This document shows, in pieces, positions 33,454-42,758 of a stretch of 64,000 bases of DNA (position 1 is the first letter of the stretch; the number at the start of each line of letters is the position of its first letter). The position numbers and the translations under genes were made by a program. This DNA is from Paraburkholderia bryophila (GTDB lineage: Bacteria; Pseudomonadota; Gammaproteobacteria; Burkholderiales; Burkholderiaceae), in the NCBI RefSeq assembly GCF_003269035.1, contig NZ_QLTK01000008.1:62001-126000 (forward strand), read 5' to 3'. The notes beneath the pieces are model-generated. The model was not told the DNA's origin. It was given only the letters and a program-made list of their open reading frames with translations, and ran no database searches.

Positions 33454-35004
33454 TTACGCTCCGCCCGTTACGCGGATCACTTCTTCGAGTGACGTCAGCC
33501 CCGATTCGAGCCAACGGTCCGCGTCCTCGCGCAGCGTGCGCATGCCTTGCGCGCGGCCTGCCGTGAGAATTTCCGAATCGGCGGCGTTGCGGTGAACCAG
33601 CGAGCGGATCTCGTCGTCGATCAGCAGCAGTTCGTACACGCCGCGCCGTCCCCCATAACCGGACTGCCCGCACTTGTCGCAACCCACCGGATGCCAGCGC
33701 ACGCTACCGTCTTCTTCGGTACGCTCTTCGCGGCATACCGGACACAGCCGCCGCACCAGCCGCTGCGCCAGCACGCCGAGCAGCGAGGACGCCAGCAGAT
33801 ACGGTTCCACACCCATGTCGGTCAAACGCGTAACAGCCGAAGCTGCGTCGTTCGTGTGCAAGGTGGCCAGCACCAGGTGGCCTGTGAGCGAGGCCTGCAC
33901 CGCGATCTGCGCCGTTTCGAGGTCACGGATTTCACCGATCATGATGACGTCCGGGTCCTGCCGCAGAATCGAGCGCAGCGCCCGCGCGAAGGTCATGCCG
34001 ATCCGTTCGTTGACCTGCGTCTGGCCGATGCCGGACAGGTCGTATTCGATCGGATCCTCGACCGTCATGATGTTGGTGGTCGCCGTTTCGAGCCGCGACA
34101 TCGCGGCATAGAGCGTGGTCGTCTTACCCGAACCGGTCGGGCCGGTCACCAGCACGATGCCGTGCGGCCTGCCGATCAGTTTGTCGAATTTGACCAGCGT
34201 ATCGCGCCCCATGCCGAGCGCTTCGAGGTTCAGGCGCGACGCATCTTTTTCCAGCAGACGCAGCACCGCGCGTTCGCCGTGACCGGTGGGCAATGTCGAG
34301 ACCCGCACGTCGACCGGACGACCGCCCACGCGCAGCGTGATCCGGCCATCTTGCGGCAGACGCTTTTCGGCGATATCGAGCTGCGCCATGATCTTGATCC
34401 GCGAGATCAGCGCGCCGTGCAGGGCTTTCTTCGGCCGTACGACGTCGCGCAGCGTGCCGTCCACCCGAAAGCGCACGACCGACGAGGTCTCGAACGGCTC
34501 GATGTGAATATCCGACGCCTGCTCGCGTGCCGCTTGGGTGAGCAGCGCGTTGATCATGCGGATGATCGGCGCATCATCTTCCGATTCGAGCAGATCCTCG
34601 ACCTCGGGAATGTCCTGCATCAAGCGCGACAGGTCGACTTCGCCTTCCACTTCACCGACCACTTGCGCGGCGCTGCCGTCCTGGCGCGCGTACGCCTGGT
34701 TGATCGCCTGCGCGAGTTCGTCGGCCGACAAGCGCACCACCGAGACCGCGCCGAAGTTGCGCGTCACTTCGGCGAGCGCGGCTTCGCTGGTGCGTTCGCT
34801 GATCCAGACTTCGAGGCTGTCGGGATGCTGATGCGCGACCAGAATCTGGCCACTGCGCGCGAAGCCGTACGGCACGAGACGCGCGGCGAGCGGCGAGGGC
34901 GCGCTACGTTCGACGTGCTCGGCAGCGGCGCCGCCCGGCATCGCCGAAGCTTGAGTCGACGCCGCAGCACGCGACGCCGACGGCGGCGTGGACGGCGTGC
35001 TCAC
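33454..35004 (-). CDS. gspE: Type II secretion ATPase GspE
   Basis: A 516-residue secretion ATPase that powers pseudopilus assembly. Walker A GPTGSGKTTTLYAAMSRLET, Asp box IMTVEDPIEYDLSGIGQTQV, Walker B DPDVIMIGEIRDLETAQIA, His box LTGHLVLATLHTNDAASAV and a zinc-binding CPVC...CDKCG motif are all intact. The N-terminal 45 residues are Ala/Ser/Pro-rich and precede the GspL-binding domain. The GTG start overlaps the gspD stop (GTGA), so translation is coupled. Confidence 0.95.
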   Translation of the reverse strand: MSTPSTPPSASRAAASTQASAMPGGAAAEHVERSAPSPLAARLVPYGFARSGQILVAHQHPDSLEVWISERTSEAALAEVTRNFGAVSVVRLSADELAQAINQAYARQDGSAAQVVGEVEGEVDLSRLMQDIPEVEDLLESEDDAPIIRMINALLTQAAREQASDIHIEPFETSSVVRFRVDGTLRDVVRPKKALHGALISRIKIMAQLDIAEKRLPQDGRITLRVGGRPVDVRVSTLPTGHGERAVLRLLEKDASRLNLEALGMGRDTLVKFDKLIGRPHGIVLVTGPTGSGKTTTLYAAMSRLETATTNIMTVEDPIEYDLSGIGQTQVNERIGMTFARALRSILRQDPDVIMIGEIRDLETAQIAVQASLTGHLVLATLHTNDAASAVTRLTDMGVEPYLLASSLLGVLAQRLVRRLCPVCREERTEEDGSVRWHPVGCDKCGQSGYGGRRGVYELLLIDDEIRSLVHRNAADSEILTAGRAQGMRTLREDADRWLESGLTSLEEVIRVTGGA

Positions 35005-37421
35005 GGCTGCACTCCAGGCGCCGCGGTCGACGGGGTCGGGCTGCTTTGCACCGCGCCGTTGTTCGACGGCACCGGATTGGTCTGCACCGCGCCGCTATTG
35101 CTCGGCACCGGGTTCGTCTGCACCGCGCCACCGTTGGCCGGCGGGGGCAGATTGAGCGGCGGACGCGTCATCTGCTGGCGACGCATCTGGTCGAGATCGA
35201 ACAGGTTCAGTGCGGAACCGCCCTGGCTCGGACCGATCGGCATCGGCGGCATGACCGGATCGTCGTTGTCCTTGATCACGCGGTTGTCCTGCTTGTACGC
35301 GCCCTGCACACCCTGGATGTAGTCGTAACGGTTCGACGTCACGGCCTGTGCCGTGGCGTTGTCGTTGATGATCACCGGACGCAGGAACACCATCAGGTTG
35401 GTCTTGTTGCGCGTTTTCTGTTCCGAGCGGAACAGCTGGCCGATCCACGGAATATCGCCCAGCAGCGGCACCTTGCTGTTGCTGACCTGGTAGTTATCCT
35501 GCATCAAGCCGCCGAGCACGATGATCTCGCCGTTGTCGGCAAGCACCGTCGACTGGATGGAGCGCTTGGTGAATTCCGGACCGGACGGATTGGTCGTGAC
35601 ATTGGTCGTGCCGTTCACGATCGCCGAATCTTCGGTGTAGAGCTGCAGCTTGAGAATGCCGCCTTCGGTGATCTGCGGTTTGACGTGCAACGTCAGACCG
35701 ACGTCGACGCGGTCATAGGTATTGAACGCCGAGCTCGCCGTGGAGCTCGTCAGGTTCGAATACGAGCCGGTCTGGATCGGCACGTTCGTCCCGACGACGA
35801 TCTTCGCTTCTTCGTTGTCGAGCGTGATCAGGTTAGGCGTGGACAGCACGTTCGCGTCGGCGGTCTGCGACAACGCCTGAAGCAGGGCGCCCAGACCCTG
35901 AACCCCGAAAATGTTGCGGATCCAGCCGACGTTAAGCCCTTGCTGCAGCCCCGTGTTGCTGTTTCCCAGCGCGCCGGCGAGGCCGCCGGCACCGCCGGTT
36001 GCCGCAGCCAGGGCAGCCGCGCCCGTCAGATTCACGATGCTGTTGCCGGCGCCGCCGGTCGTCAGGTTGGTGCCTGCATAGATCGAACTATTCGCGACCT
36101 GCCACTGAATACCGAGGTTGGCGTTCGTGTTCGAGTTCAGTTCGACGATCAGCGCTTCGATATACACCTGCGCGCGACGCGCATCGAGCTGGTCGATCAC
36201 CGCGCGCAGATTGCGGTACACCGGTTCGGCCGCCGTGATGATCAGCGAGTTCGACGCGGCATCCGCCTGAATCATGCCGCCAGGCTGATTGTCGTCGCCC
36301 TTGTCCTTGTCGCCGCCGAGCAGGCCGGCCGAACCGGCGCCGCCGTTCGAGCCGTAACCACCGCCCGAACCGCCGCCACCCAACGACGACGAGCCCAGCG
36401 AGCCACCACCGCCGAGTCCGCCGGAGGGCAACGGAGGCGTGCCGGAGTTGCCCGTCGAATTGTTGCCGAAGCCGCCGCCACCGCCGCCGCTGCCGTTCTG
36501 GTTGAACGAATTGGCGTCGTTCGAGCTGGCCGACGAACCCGTGTCGCCCTTACCAAGCATGCCGCGCAAGGTCTTGGCGAGCTTGGTGGCGTCCGCGTTG
36601 CGCAGCGGTACGACATGAATGTTGCCGGGCATCGAGGTCGGTGCGTCGAGCTCTTTCGCCAGCGTCTTCGCAGCCGCGAGACGCGCGCCGTTCGATGCGC
36701 GGATCAGCAGCGAGTTGGTGCGCGGGTCGGCGGTGATCTGTACCTTCAGCGTGGCGTCGGTGCTACCGATCGCGCCGGGGTCGAGCATCTTGGTCAGTTG
36801 CTGCGCGATGTCGATCGCGTTCGCGTTCTTCAGCGGCACGACCGACACCGACTGGCCCGCCGCCGTATCCACACCCGCGATGATCTGCGCGATGCGGCGT
36901 ACGTTGTCGGCGTAATCGGTGACGACGATCGTATTGTTGGCCGGGTAAGCGGCCACGGTGTTGTTCGGCGAGATCAGCGGACGCAGCACCGGCAGCAGGT
37001 TGTTGGCCGATTCGTTCTTCAGCACGAACACCTGCGTGACCACCTGATCGCCACGCGCGACCGGCGTATTGCCGACGTAGGTCGGCACGCCTTGCAGCTT
37101 GGCATCGGCCTCCGGCACAACCTTCAATACGCCATGGTCCTGGACCAACGCGAAGCCCTGCATGCGCAAGGCCGATTGCAAGGTCTTCAGTGCCTGATCT
37201 TCAGGCACTGCATTTTCCGACACCAGGTTCAACTGCCCCTTCACACGCGGGTCGACGATGATCGTTTTACCGGTGGCGGCACCGATCGCCCTGGCCACCT
37301 GGTCGATGTCTGCGTTCACGAAGTTCAGTGTCACCTGTGCCTGTGCTGTCTGCGCGGTGATCAAGCCAGCCACCAGCAGCGCCGTTGCGACGCGACGCAA
37401 AGCCATACGATTTATTCTCAT
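35001..37421 (-). CDS. gspD: Type II secretion secretin GspD
   Basis: An 806-residue outer-membrane secretin. After the signal peptide (LRRVATALLVAGLITAQTAQ, cleavage AQA) come N0 to N3 domains (LNFVNADIDQVARAIGAATG; VFVLKNESANNLLPVLRPLI; VVPLKNANAIDIAQQLTKML), with a long Gly/Ser/Asn-rich insert around residues 300-390 in N3, then the secretin barrel (VPIQTGSYSNLTSS, VGLTLHVKPQITEGGILKLQ, VLGGLMQDNYQVSNSKVPLL). The C-terminus ends in three imperfect 12-residue Pro/Asn repeats (GAVQTNPVPSN). Begins the gspDEF run; the ATG at 37421 gives the complete signal. Confidence 0.94.
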   Translation of the reverse strand: MRINRMALRRVATALLVAGLITAQTAQAQVTLNFVNADIDQVARAIGAATGKTIIVDPRVKGQLNLVSENAVPEDQALKTLQSALRMQGFALVQDHGVLKVVPEADAKLQGVPTYVGNTPVARGDQVVTQVFVLKNESANNLLPVLRPLISPNNTVAAYPANNTIVVTDYADNVRRIAQIIAGVDTAAGQSVSVVPLKNANAIDIAQQLTKMLDPGAIGSTDATLKVQITADPRTNSLLIRASNGARLAAAKTLAKELDAPTSMPGNIHVVPLRNADATKLAKTLRGMLGKGDTGSSASSNDANSFNQNGSGGGGGGFGNNSTGNSGTPPLPSGGLGGGGSLGSSSLGGGGSGGGYGSNGGAGSAGLLGGDKDKGDDNQPGGMIQADAASNSLIITAAEPVYRNLRAVIDQLDARRAQVYIEALIVELNSNTNANLGIQWQVANSSIYAGTNLTTGGAGNSIVNLTGAAALAAATGGAGGLAGALGNSNTGLQQGLNVGWIRNIFGVQGLGALLQALSQTADANVLSTPNLITLDNEEAKIVVGTNVPIQTGSYSNLTSSTASSAFNTYDRVDVGLTLHVKPQITEGGILKLQLYTEDSAIVNGTTNVTTNPSGPEFTKRSIQSTVLADNGEIIVLGGLMQDNYQVSNSKVPLLGDIPWIGQLFRSEQKTRNKTNLMVFLRPVIINDNATAQAVTSNRYDYIQGVQGAYKQDNRVIKDNDDPVMPPMPIGPSQGGSALNLFDLDQMRRQQMTRPPLNLPPPANGGAVQTNPVPSNSGAVQTNPVPSNNGAVQSSPTPSTAAPGVQP

Positions 37422-37919
37422 GGAATGTGGTTTCGATGCCGGCAGCCTGAGCTGCCGACGGTCACGCCGTGCGGACATGGGAACAGGCCGCCGCCCTATC
37501 GGTCTGCCAGGCCGCCTTGCGAACAGACTTCGCCCGCGTTGCCGGCCACCCTATGTCCGAAAAAAATGAACAGTAACAGTTTTTCATGTCGGATTTGTCA
37601 CAAAACGAACGGCGCCGTGCGAATACTCTAAAGACTGTTTGCGCTCGTCAATCAAATGAAAGCTCGTGCGAGATTGGGCGCGAATGACGCAGCGCCTTGT
37701 TTTCACATGCTTATGTCTGTTAGCTAACTTGACGCGAGTCTGCCTGTCGGTATGATACGAGCCGTTCGAGTCAGCAGTTGCGGCTTGCCGACGCGGGTTT
37801 TCCCCGATGCCCGACAAACGCCCGGCCAGCCGGGCTCGACGGCTGCAAGCGGCTGAAGTATGGCCGACGAACCGCCTTACCAAACCTTACCCTTGCGCTT
37901 TACTTAGTCGTCTTGACCG
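37422..37919. other. Divergent intergenic region between gspD and the transglycosylase
   Basis: The 498 bp holds the start regions of the gsp operon (minus) and of the transglycosylase (plus). Only the plus-strand promoter at 37729-37756 could be resolved; the gspD promoter was not. No gene or RNA recognised. Confidence 0.5.
37729..37756 (+). promoter_or_regulatory. Sigma-70-like promoter of the transglycosylase gene
   Basis: TTGACG (37729-37734), 16 bp, TATGAT (37751-37756). It would give a 5' leader of about 155 bases. Confidence 0.55.
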
Positions 37920-38366
37920 ATGAAACGAGCCTTCGTCACTGTCGTCGCAGGACTTGCCGTGCTGGCCGCAGCAGGGCAGGCGCGCGCCGACTGTTTCGAC
38001 GAAGCCGCGAAGTATCAAAAGGTCAATCCGTTGATTCTGCGTGCTATTGCGTGGCAGGAGTCGCACAACCGGCCCGATGCCCAGCATAAGAACGCCAACG
38101 GTTCGACCGACTACGGCGTTATGCAGATCAACTCGATTCATTTGCCGGTGCTCGCGCAATACGGCATCTCGCAGGGCACGCTGATGGAGCCGTGCAAGAA
38201 CGTCTACATCGCCGCATGGCACCTGCGCCGTCAGATGAACAAGTACGGCAACACCTGGCAAGCGATCGGCGCGTATCACTCGGAAACACCGGCGCTGCGT
38301 GATAAGTATGCGATGCAGATCGCCGCGATTCTGCGCAAGTGGAATCTGATGCCGGCCGCACGGTAA
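37920..38366 (+). CDS. Lytic transglycosylase, SLT/IagB type
   Basis: A 148-residue exported muramidase-like enzyme with signal peptide (FVTVVAGLAVLAAAGQARAD) and a single SLT domain: catalytic Glu in ILRAIAWQESHNRPDAQHKN, the GVMQINSIHLPVL motif and the C-terminal AIGAYHSETPALRDKYA. Two Cys (ADCFDEA, EPCKNVY) probably form a disulfide. Small single-domain enzymes of this kind (IagB, PilT-associated) open peptidoglycan locally for assembly of secretion machines or pili. Position head to head with gspD suggests such a role, but this is inference. Confidence 0.9.
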   Translation: MKRAFVTVVAGLAVLAAAGQARADCFDEAAKYQKVNPLILRAIAWQESHNRPDAQHKNANGSTDYGVMQINSIHLPVLAQYGISQGTLMEPCKNVYIAAWHLRRQMNKYGNTWQAIGAYHSETPALRDKYAMQIAAILRKWNLMPAAR

Positions 38367-38393
38367 CTGAGCGAGTCTGTCTTATCCATATTG

Positions 38394-38418
38394 GATCGCT
38401 ATTGTTATATAGGCGATC
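38394..38418. promoter_or_regulatory. Candidate operator upstream of the COG0523 GTPase
   Basis: GATCGC (38394-38399) and GCGATC (38413-38418) flank an AT-rich core TATTGTTATATAG. The core resembles Zur-type boxes, and COG0523 genes are often Zur-regulated. Not verified. Confidence 0.35.
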
Positions 38419-38631
38419 TTTCGTATGGCCGTTCGGTCATGCGCTTCAGCTTCAACTTCAGCCTCTGCGTCGTTTCAGCCATGCGGCGATCTGGCTCGCC
38501 AGACGGCCGTGGCCCGTTTTGATGCACAATGCGGCTTCGTGCTGCCGTCGCGTTGCGACCGCCATGGCGGTCGCGCGGTCATGCGACCCACGCCCGGCAC
38601 GCCTTCCAATCTCTTTGTTTCCCGTACTGCG

Positions 38632-39957
38632 ATGAACCAGCCGCTACTGCCCGTCACCGTGCTCTCCGGTTTTCTGGGCGCCGGCAAGACGACGCTCCTG
38701 AACCACATCCTCGCGAATCGCGCCGGCTTGCGCGTCGCCGTGATCGTCAACGATCTGGCCGCCGTCAATATCGACGCCACCCTCGTGCGCGACGCCGCCG
38801 CGCTCTCGCATGTCGAAGAGCAACTGGTCGAGCTGTCGAACGGCTGTATCTGCTGCACGCTGCGCGACGACCTGCTGAAGGAGATCAAGCGCCTTGCCGG
38901 CGAGCAGCGTTTCGACGCGATCCTGATCGAATCGACCGGCGTGGCCGAGCCCATGCCGATCGCCGAGACCTTCACCTTCGTCGATGACGACGGCGCGTCG
39001 CTCTCCGACGTCGCGCGGCTCGATACGATGGTGACCGTGGTCGACGCGTTCAACTTCCTGCGCGACTACGGTTCCGCCGAGGCGCTCGCCGAGCGCGGCA
39101 TTGCCGCGACCGAAGAAGACGATCGCACGCTGGTCGAGCTGCTGATCGAGCAGATCGAATTCTGCGACGTGCTGGTGGTGAATAAGGCCGACCTCGTCGG
39201 CGCCGACGAGCTCACGCGTTTGCAACGCATCCTCGCCCGCATCAACCCGCGCGCGGTCCAAGTGGTCAGCCGGTTTGGCGAAGTGCCGCTCGCGCAAGTG
39301 CTGAACACCGGCCGTTTCGATTTCGACGAAGCGTCGAGCGCGCCGGGCTGGCTGGCGTCGCTGAATCACGAACATGATCACGAGCACGGTCATGCGCATC
39401 ACGGCGAAGCGGACGAATTCGGCATCGGCAATTTCATTTACCGGGCGCGCCGGCCGTTCCATCCGGAACGTCTGTGGGCGCTGCTGCATCAGGAGTGGAA
39501 GGGCGTTCTGCGCAGCAAAGGCTTCTTCTGGCTGGCAACGCGTAACGATATCGCCGGTTCGCTCTCGCAGGCCGGCGGCGCTTGCCGGCATGGTCCGGCG
39601 GGCATGTGGTGGGCGGCGCAGGACCGTAGCGAATGGCCGGACGGCGACGACGAACTGGCCGCGGAAATCGCCGCCGACTGGCACGGCGATCCGGACGATC
39701 TGAGCATCGGCGATCGACGCCAGGAACTGGTGATGATCGGCGTCGGTATCGAACCGGCGGTGTGGAAGGCGAAGTTCGACGCCTGCCTGCTGACCGACGA
39801 CGAATACGCGTTGGGGCCGCAAGCGTGGCAGCAGTTCACGGATCCGTTCCCGACATGGGACTTCGACGAAGACGATCATCACGGCCATGATCACAGTCAC
39901 GACCACCACGGCCACGATCACGACGGTCACGGTGAAATCATCCACCGTCACGACTAG
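38632..39957 (+). CDS. COG0523 (CobW/P47K) G3E GTPase, probable metal chaperone
   Basis: A 441-residue metallochaperone-type GTPase. Walker A is [17 protein letters not shown]; the conserved metal-binding motif is [12 protein letters not shown]; Walker B-like [11 protein letters not shown] and base-recognition VVNKADLV follow. A His-rich insertion near residue 245 ([17 protein letters not shown]) and a His/Asp-rich C-terminus indicate zinc or another divalent metal. The C-terminal CobW_C domain begins around [20 protein letters not shown]. The ATG at 38632 matches the family start ([14 protein letters not shown]). An upstream candidate operator suggests metal-responsive control. Confidence 0.9.
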   Translation: MNQPLLPVTVLSGFLGAGKTTLLNHILANRAGLRVAVIVNDLAAVNIDATLVRDAAALSHVEEQLVELSNGCICCTLRDDLLKEIKRLAGEQRFDAILIESTGVAEPMPIAETFTFVDDDGASLSDVARLDTMVTVVDAFNFLRDYGSAEALAERGIAATEEDDRTLVELLIEQIEFCDVLVVNKADLVGADELTRLQRILARINPRAVQVVSRFGEVPLAQVLNTGRFDFDEASSAPGWLASLNHEHDHEHGHAHHGEADEFGIGNFIYRARRPFHPERLWALLHQEWKGVLRSKGFFWLATRNDIAGSLSQAGGACRHGPAGMWWAAQDRSEWPDGDDELAAEIAADWHGDPDDLSIGDRRQELVMIGVGIEPAVWKAKFDACLLTDDEYALGPQAWQQFTDPFPTWDFDEDDHHGHDHSHDHHGHDHDGHGEIIHRHD

Positions 39958-39982
39958 GCGAGCTTAATTGCCCGCACCTGAA

Positions 39983-40022
39983 GGTTGAACCGCGACACGA
40001 CACACGTCGACGCGGTTCAACC
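39983..40022. other. Long hairpin between convergent genes
   Basis: A perfect 12-bp stem GGTTGAACCGCG/CGCGGTTCAACC (39983-39994, 40011-40022) with a 16-base loop. No T-run, so not a classical terminator. It separates the GTPase gene from the HU terminator. Confidence 0.5.
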
Positions 40023-40044
40023 AGCTACCGCAAAACCAGTAGAC

Positions 40045-40069
40045 GAAAAAAACCCGCCGTTGGCGGGTG
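40045..40069 (-). terminator. Terminator of the HU gene
   Basis: Stem ACCCGCC/GGCGGGT (40052-40058, 40062-40068) followed on the minus strand by seven T, about 25 bp past the HU stop. Confidence 0.85.
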
Positions 40070-40092
40070 TCAACTGCCGGGCAGTAATCTGC

Positions 40093-40371
40093 TTAGCGCT
40101 TGTTGACTGCGTCCTTGAACGCCTTACCAGCCGTGAACTTGACGGTCTTGGCGGCCGGGATCTTGATAGTCTCGCCGGTCTTGGGGTTACGACCCGTACG
40201 TGCTGCGCGCTTGCCCGAACCGAAGCTACCGAAGCCGATCAACTGGACCGCGTCGCCCTTCGACACAGACTTCTTGATCACTTCAAGCAACGTGTCCAGC
40301 GTTTCACCGGTTTGAGCCTTGCTGGCGCCCGTCTGTCCTGCGACGGCGTCGATCAGTTCCTGTTTGTTCAT
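40093..40371 (-). CDS. DNA-binding protein HU
   Basis: A 92-residue HU-family nucleoid protein: [40 protein letters not shown] and the DNA-intercalating beta arm [20 protein letters not shown] with the conserved Pro. It forms homo- or heterodimers that bend DNA. The start has AAGGAACCTTA upstream. Burkholderia have several HU paralogues, so hupA/hupB cannot be distinguished. Confidence 0.95.
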   Translation of the reverse strand: MNKQELIDAVAGQTGASKAQTGETLDTLLEVIKKSVSKGDAVQLIGFGSFGSGKRAARTGRNPKTGETIKIPAAKTVKFTAGKAFKDAVNKR

Positions 40372-40784
40372 TAAGGTTCCTTTCTGAGTTTAGGTTGACA
40401 CGAACAGCGCGAACGCGCCGATTATACGTGCGCGGGCCGCGCCGTCGAGCAGCTGCGGCTCCGGATCCCCTCCGGACCTGAGCACCCGGCAGATGACTGC
40501 CTGGCGGCCGTGCTGCCGCTCCCTTCGCGGCGCTTGCTATGATAGCGCAGCGCAAACCCAATCAGGATAAGGGTTTCGAAGATTTACGCGGTTCCGGGGC
40601 CGATATTGCAAGGAAACCGCAATTTTTGCTGTCGGCGCCCTCCGCAGATGGCTGAAACCCAGTATGGACGGGGCTTGGCGTTGGTTTTTGCCAACGCTCG
40701 GCGCGTCCTTTTCGCCGTCCGGCGAGCGGCGCGCGCGGACGGTAACGTTCGACCCGCTCTCGCAAGCGTCCATTTCCGTCCCGC
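40372..40784. other. Divergent intergenic region HU/mnmC
   Basis: The 413 bp carries the HU promoter (TATAAT at 40426-40421 on minus) and probably that of mnmC (TATGAT at 40538-40543 on plus). Remaining sequence includes a small hairpin near 40678-40697. No gene recognised. Confidence 0.45.
40421..40426 (-). promoter_or_regulatory. Consensus -10 element of the HU promoter
   Basis: TATAAT on the minus strand, 50 bp upstream of the HU ATG; a matching -35 hexamer is not obvious. Confidence 0.5.
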
Positions 40785-42758
40785 ATGACCGATCCGCTGA
40801 TCCCCGCCGTCGTTGCCTATCGCGACAACGGCTCGCTTTATTCACCGCTTTATAACGACATTTATCACAGCGTCGTTGGCGGTCTCGAGCAATCTCAATA
40901 CGTTTTTCTGCGCGGCAATGCGCTGCCGGAACGCTGGCAAAAGCGCCGCGTTTTCACCGTGCTCGAAACCGGTTTCGGCATGGGCATCAACTTTCTGATG
41001 ACTTGGGCCGCATGGCGCGCCGACCCGGCGCGCTGCGAGCGGCTGCATTTCGTGTCGACCGAGAAGCATCCGTTCGTTCTGGACGATCTGCGTAGCGTCT
41101 ACGCGAAAACAATCTCCGACCCGACCATTAGCGCGCTGGCGGCAACGCTCGCCGACGCCTGGCCGATGCTGGTTCCGGGTACGCACCGGCTCGAATTCGA
41201 CGACGGCCGCGTCGTGCTCACCCTGGTATTCGGCGACGCGCTCGAGAGCTTGCCCGCGTTGAGACTACGTGCCGACGCGTTCTATCTGGACGGTTTCGCG
41301 CCGGCCAAAAACCCGGAACTCTGGACCCCGGCGATCTTCAAGTCGCTCGCGCGTCTGGCTGGCGAGGGCGCGACCTTCGCCACCTACAGCAGTGCCGGCG
41401 ACATTAAGCGCGCGTTGACGCAATGCGGCTTCGAATACCGCAAGGTGGACGGCTTCGGCTGGAAACGGGCGATGCTGGTCGGCCACTTCGCGCCGCGCTG
41501 GCGCGTGCGGCGCTATGAACCGCCGGCGCCGCTCGCGGTGCAGGAACGGCATGCGGTCGTGATCGGCGCGGGGCTCGCGGGCTGCGCGGTGATCGAGCGG
41601 CTCGCGGCGCGCGGCTGGCGCGTGACGTCGCTGGAGCGGCATGCGTCGGTGGCGCAAGAGGCGTCGGGAAACCCCGCCGGCGTGTTCCATCCCATGATCT
41701 CGCGCGACGACAGCGTCGCGTCGCGCGTGACGCGTGCGGGCTTTCTGTACACGCTCAGGCGCTGGGCCGAGCTCGAACGGCAAGGCCATCGGCTGTTACG
41801 CGGCGTGCCAGGCCTGTTGCAGATTGCCGCGGACGACGAAGAAGCCCGCTCGATCAGCGACACGATCGCCGCGTTCGGCTATCCGTCCGACTATGTGACG
41901 CCCGTGTCGGCGCAAGACGCGCAGCAACTTGCCGGCATGCGGCTCGCACGCGGCGGCTGGTTCTTTCCCCACGGCAGCTGGATCGATCCGGCGTCGCTGT
42001 GCGCCGCGCAATGCGCCGCGGCGGGCAGCCTGCTCGAACGCCGCTTCGGCGTGGACGTCGCGCGAATCGAACGGGATGGCGACCAATGGGCCGTGTTCGA
42101 CACGTCGGGGCAGGCGGTGGCGCGCGCGCCGGTCGTGATCGTCGCCAATGCGCACGATGCCGCGCGTATCGCCGGTTTGCGACATGCGCCGACGCGCAGC
42201 ATCCGCGGCCAATTGACCTTGCTCCCGGCCGGTGCGGTTGCGCCGCTGGCGCTGCCGGTTATCGGCGAAGGCTACGCGGTGCCGCTCGCCGACGGCGTCA
42301 CGCTAACCGGCGCCACCTACGAGCTGGACGATCCCGATACAGCGCTGCGTGCGGACGGCCACCTGGAAAACCTCGAGCGCGTCGCGCAGATGCTGCCGGC
42401 GTTCGCGGGAGTTGCGTCGCACGTCGCTGCTCAAGTCGGACCCATGGCCGGCCGCGTTGCCTTCCGCTGCGTCACCAGCGATCGCATGCCGATGATCGGC
42501 CAGCTCGCCGACGAAACTCTCGCAGCTCGCGACGCCCAACGTCTGCGTGGCGCCTGGCCGCTCGACCTGCCGCGCACGGACGGCTTGTACGGCGCCTTCG
42601 CCTACGGTTCCCGCGGCCTGGTGTGGGCGGCGCTCGGCGCTGAACTGATCGCGTCCCAACTGGAAGGCGAACCGTGGCCGCTCGAACGAGATCTGGCCGA
42701 AGACATCGACCCGGCTCGCTTCCTGTTGCGTGCGTTACGTCAGGGCAGCGCGAGTTGA
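40785..42758 (+). CDS. mnmC: tRNA 5-methylaminomethyl-2-thiouridine biosynthesis bifunctional protein MnmC
   Basis: A 657-residue enzyme finishing mnm5s2U at the wobble base of certain tRNAs. The N-terminal methyltransferase domain (DUF752) begins SLYSPLYNDIYHSVVGGLEQ, with TVLETGFGMGINFLMTW (SAM loop) and FYLDGFAPAKNPELWTP. The C-terminal FAD domain has HAVVIGAGLAGCAVIERLAA and removes the carboxymethyl group; EASGNPAGVFHPMIS and GRVAFRCVTSDRMPMIG are diagnostic. Both halves are complete. Confidence 0.95.
   Translation: MTDPLIPAVVAYRDNGSLYSPLYNDIYHSVVGGLEQSQYVFLRGNALPERWQKRRVFTVLETGFGMGINFLMTWAAWRADPARCERLHFVSTEKHPFVLDDLRSVYAKTISDPTISALAATLADAWPMLVPGTHRLEFDDGRVVLTLVFGDALESLPALRLRADAFYLDGFAPAKNPELWTPAIFKSLARLAGEGATFATYSSAGDIKRALTQCGFEYRKVDGFGWKRAMLVGHFAPRWRVRRYEPPAPLAVQERHAVVIGAGLAGCAVIERLAARGWRVTSLERHASVAQEASGNPAGVFHPMISRDDSVASRVTRAGFLYTLRRWAELERQGHRLLRGVPGLLQIAADDEEARSISDTIAAFGYPSDYVTPVSAQDAQQLAGMRLARGGWFFPHGSWIDPASLCAAQCAAAGSLLERRFGVDVARIERDGDQWAVFDTSGQAVARAPVVIVANAHDAARIAGLRHAPTRSIRGQLTLLPAGAVAPLALPVIGEGYAVPLADGVTLTGATYELDDPDTALRADGHLENLERVAQMLPAFAGVASHVAAQVGPMAGRVAFRCVTSDRMPMIGQLADETLAARDAQRLRGAWPLDLPRTDGLYGAFAYGSRGLVWAALGAELIASQLEGEPWPLERDLAEDIDPARFLLRALRQGSAS

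Noticed and set aside
35046..37631. 861-codon open frame on the plus strand opposite gspD
   Set aside because: It mirrors the codon pattern of gspD, has Arg/His-rich composition typical of antisense frames in high-GC DNA and no domain.
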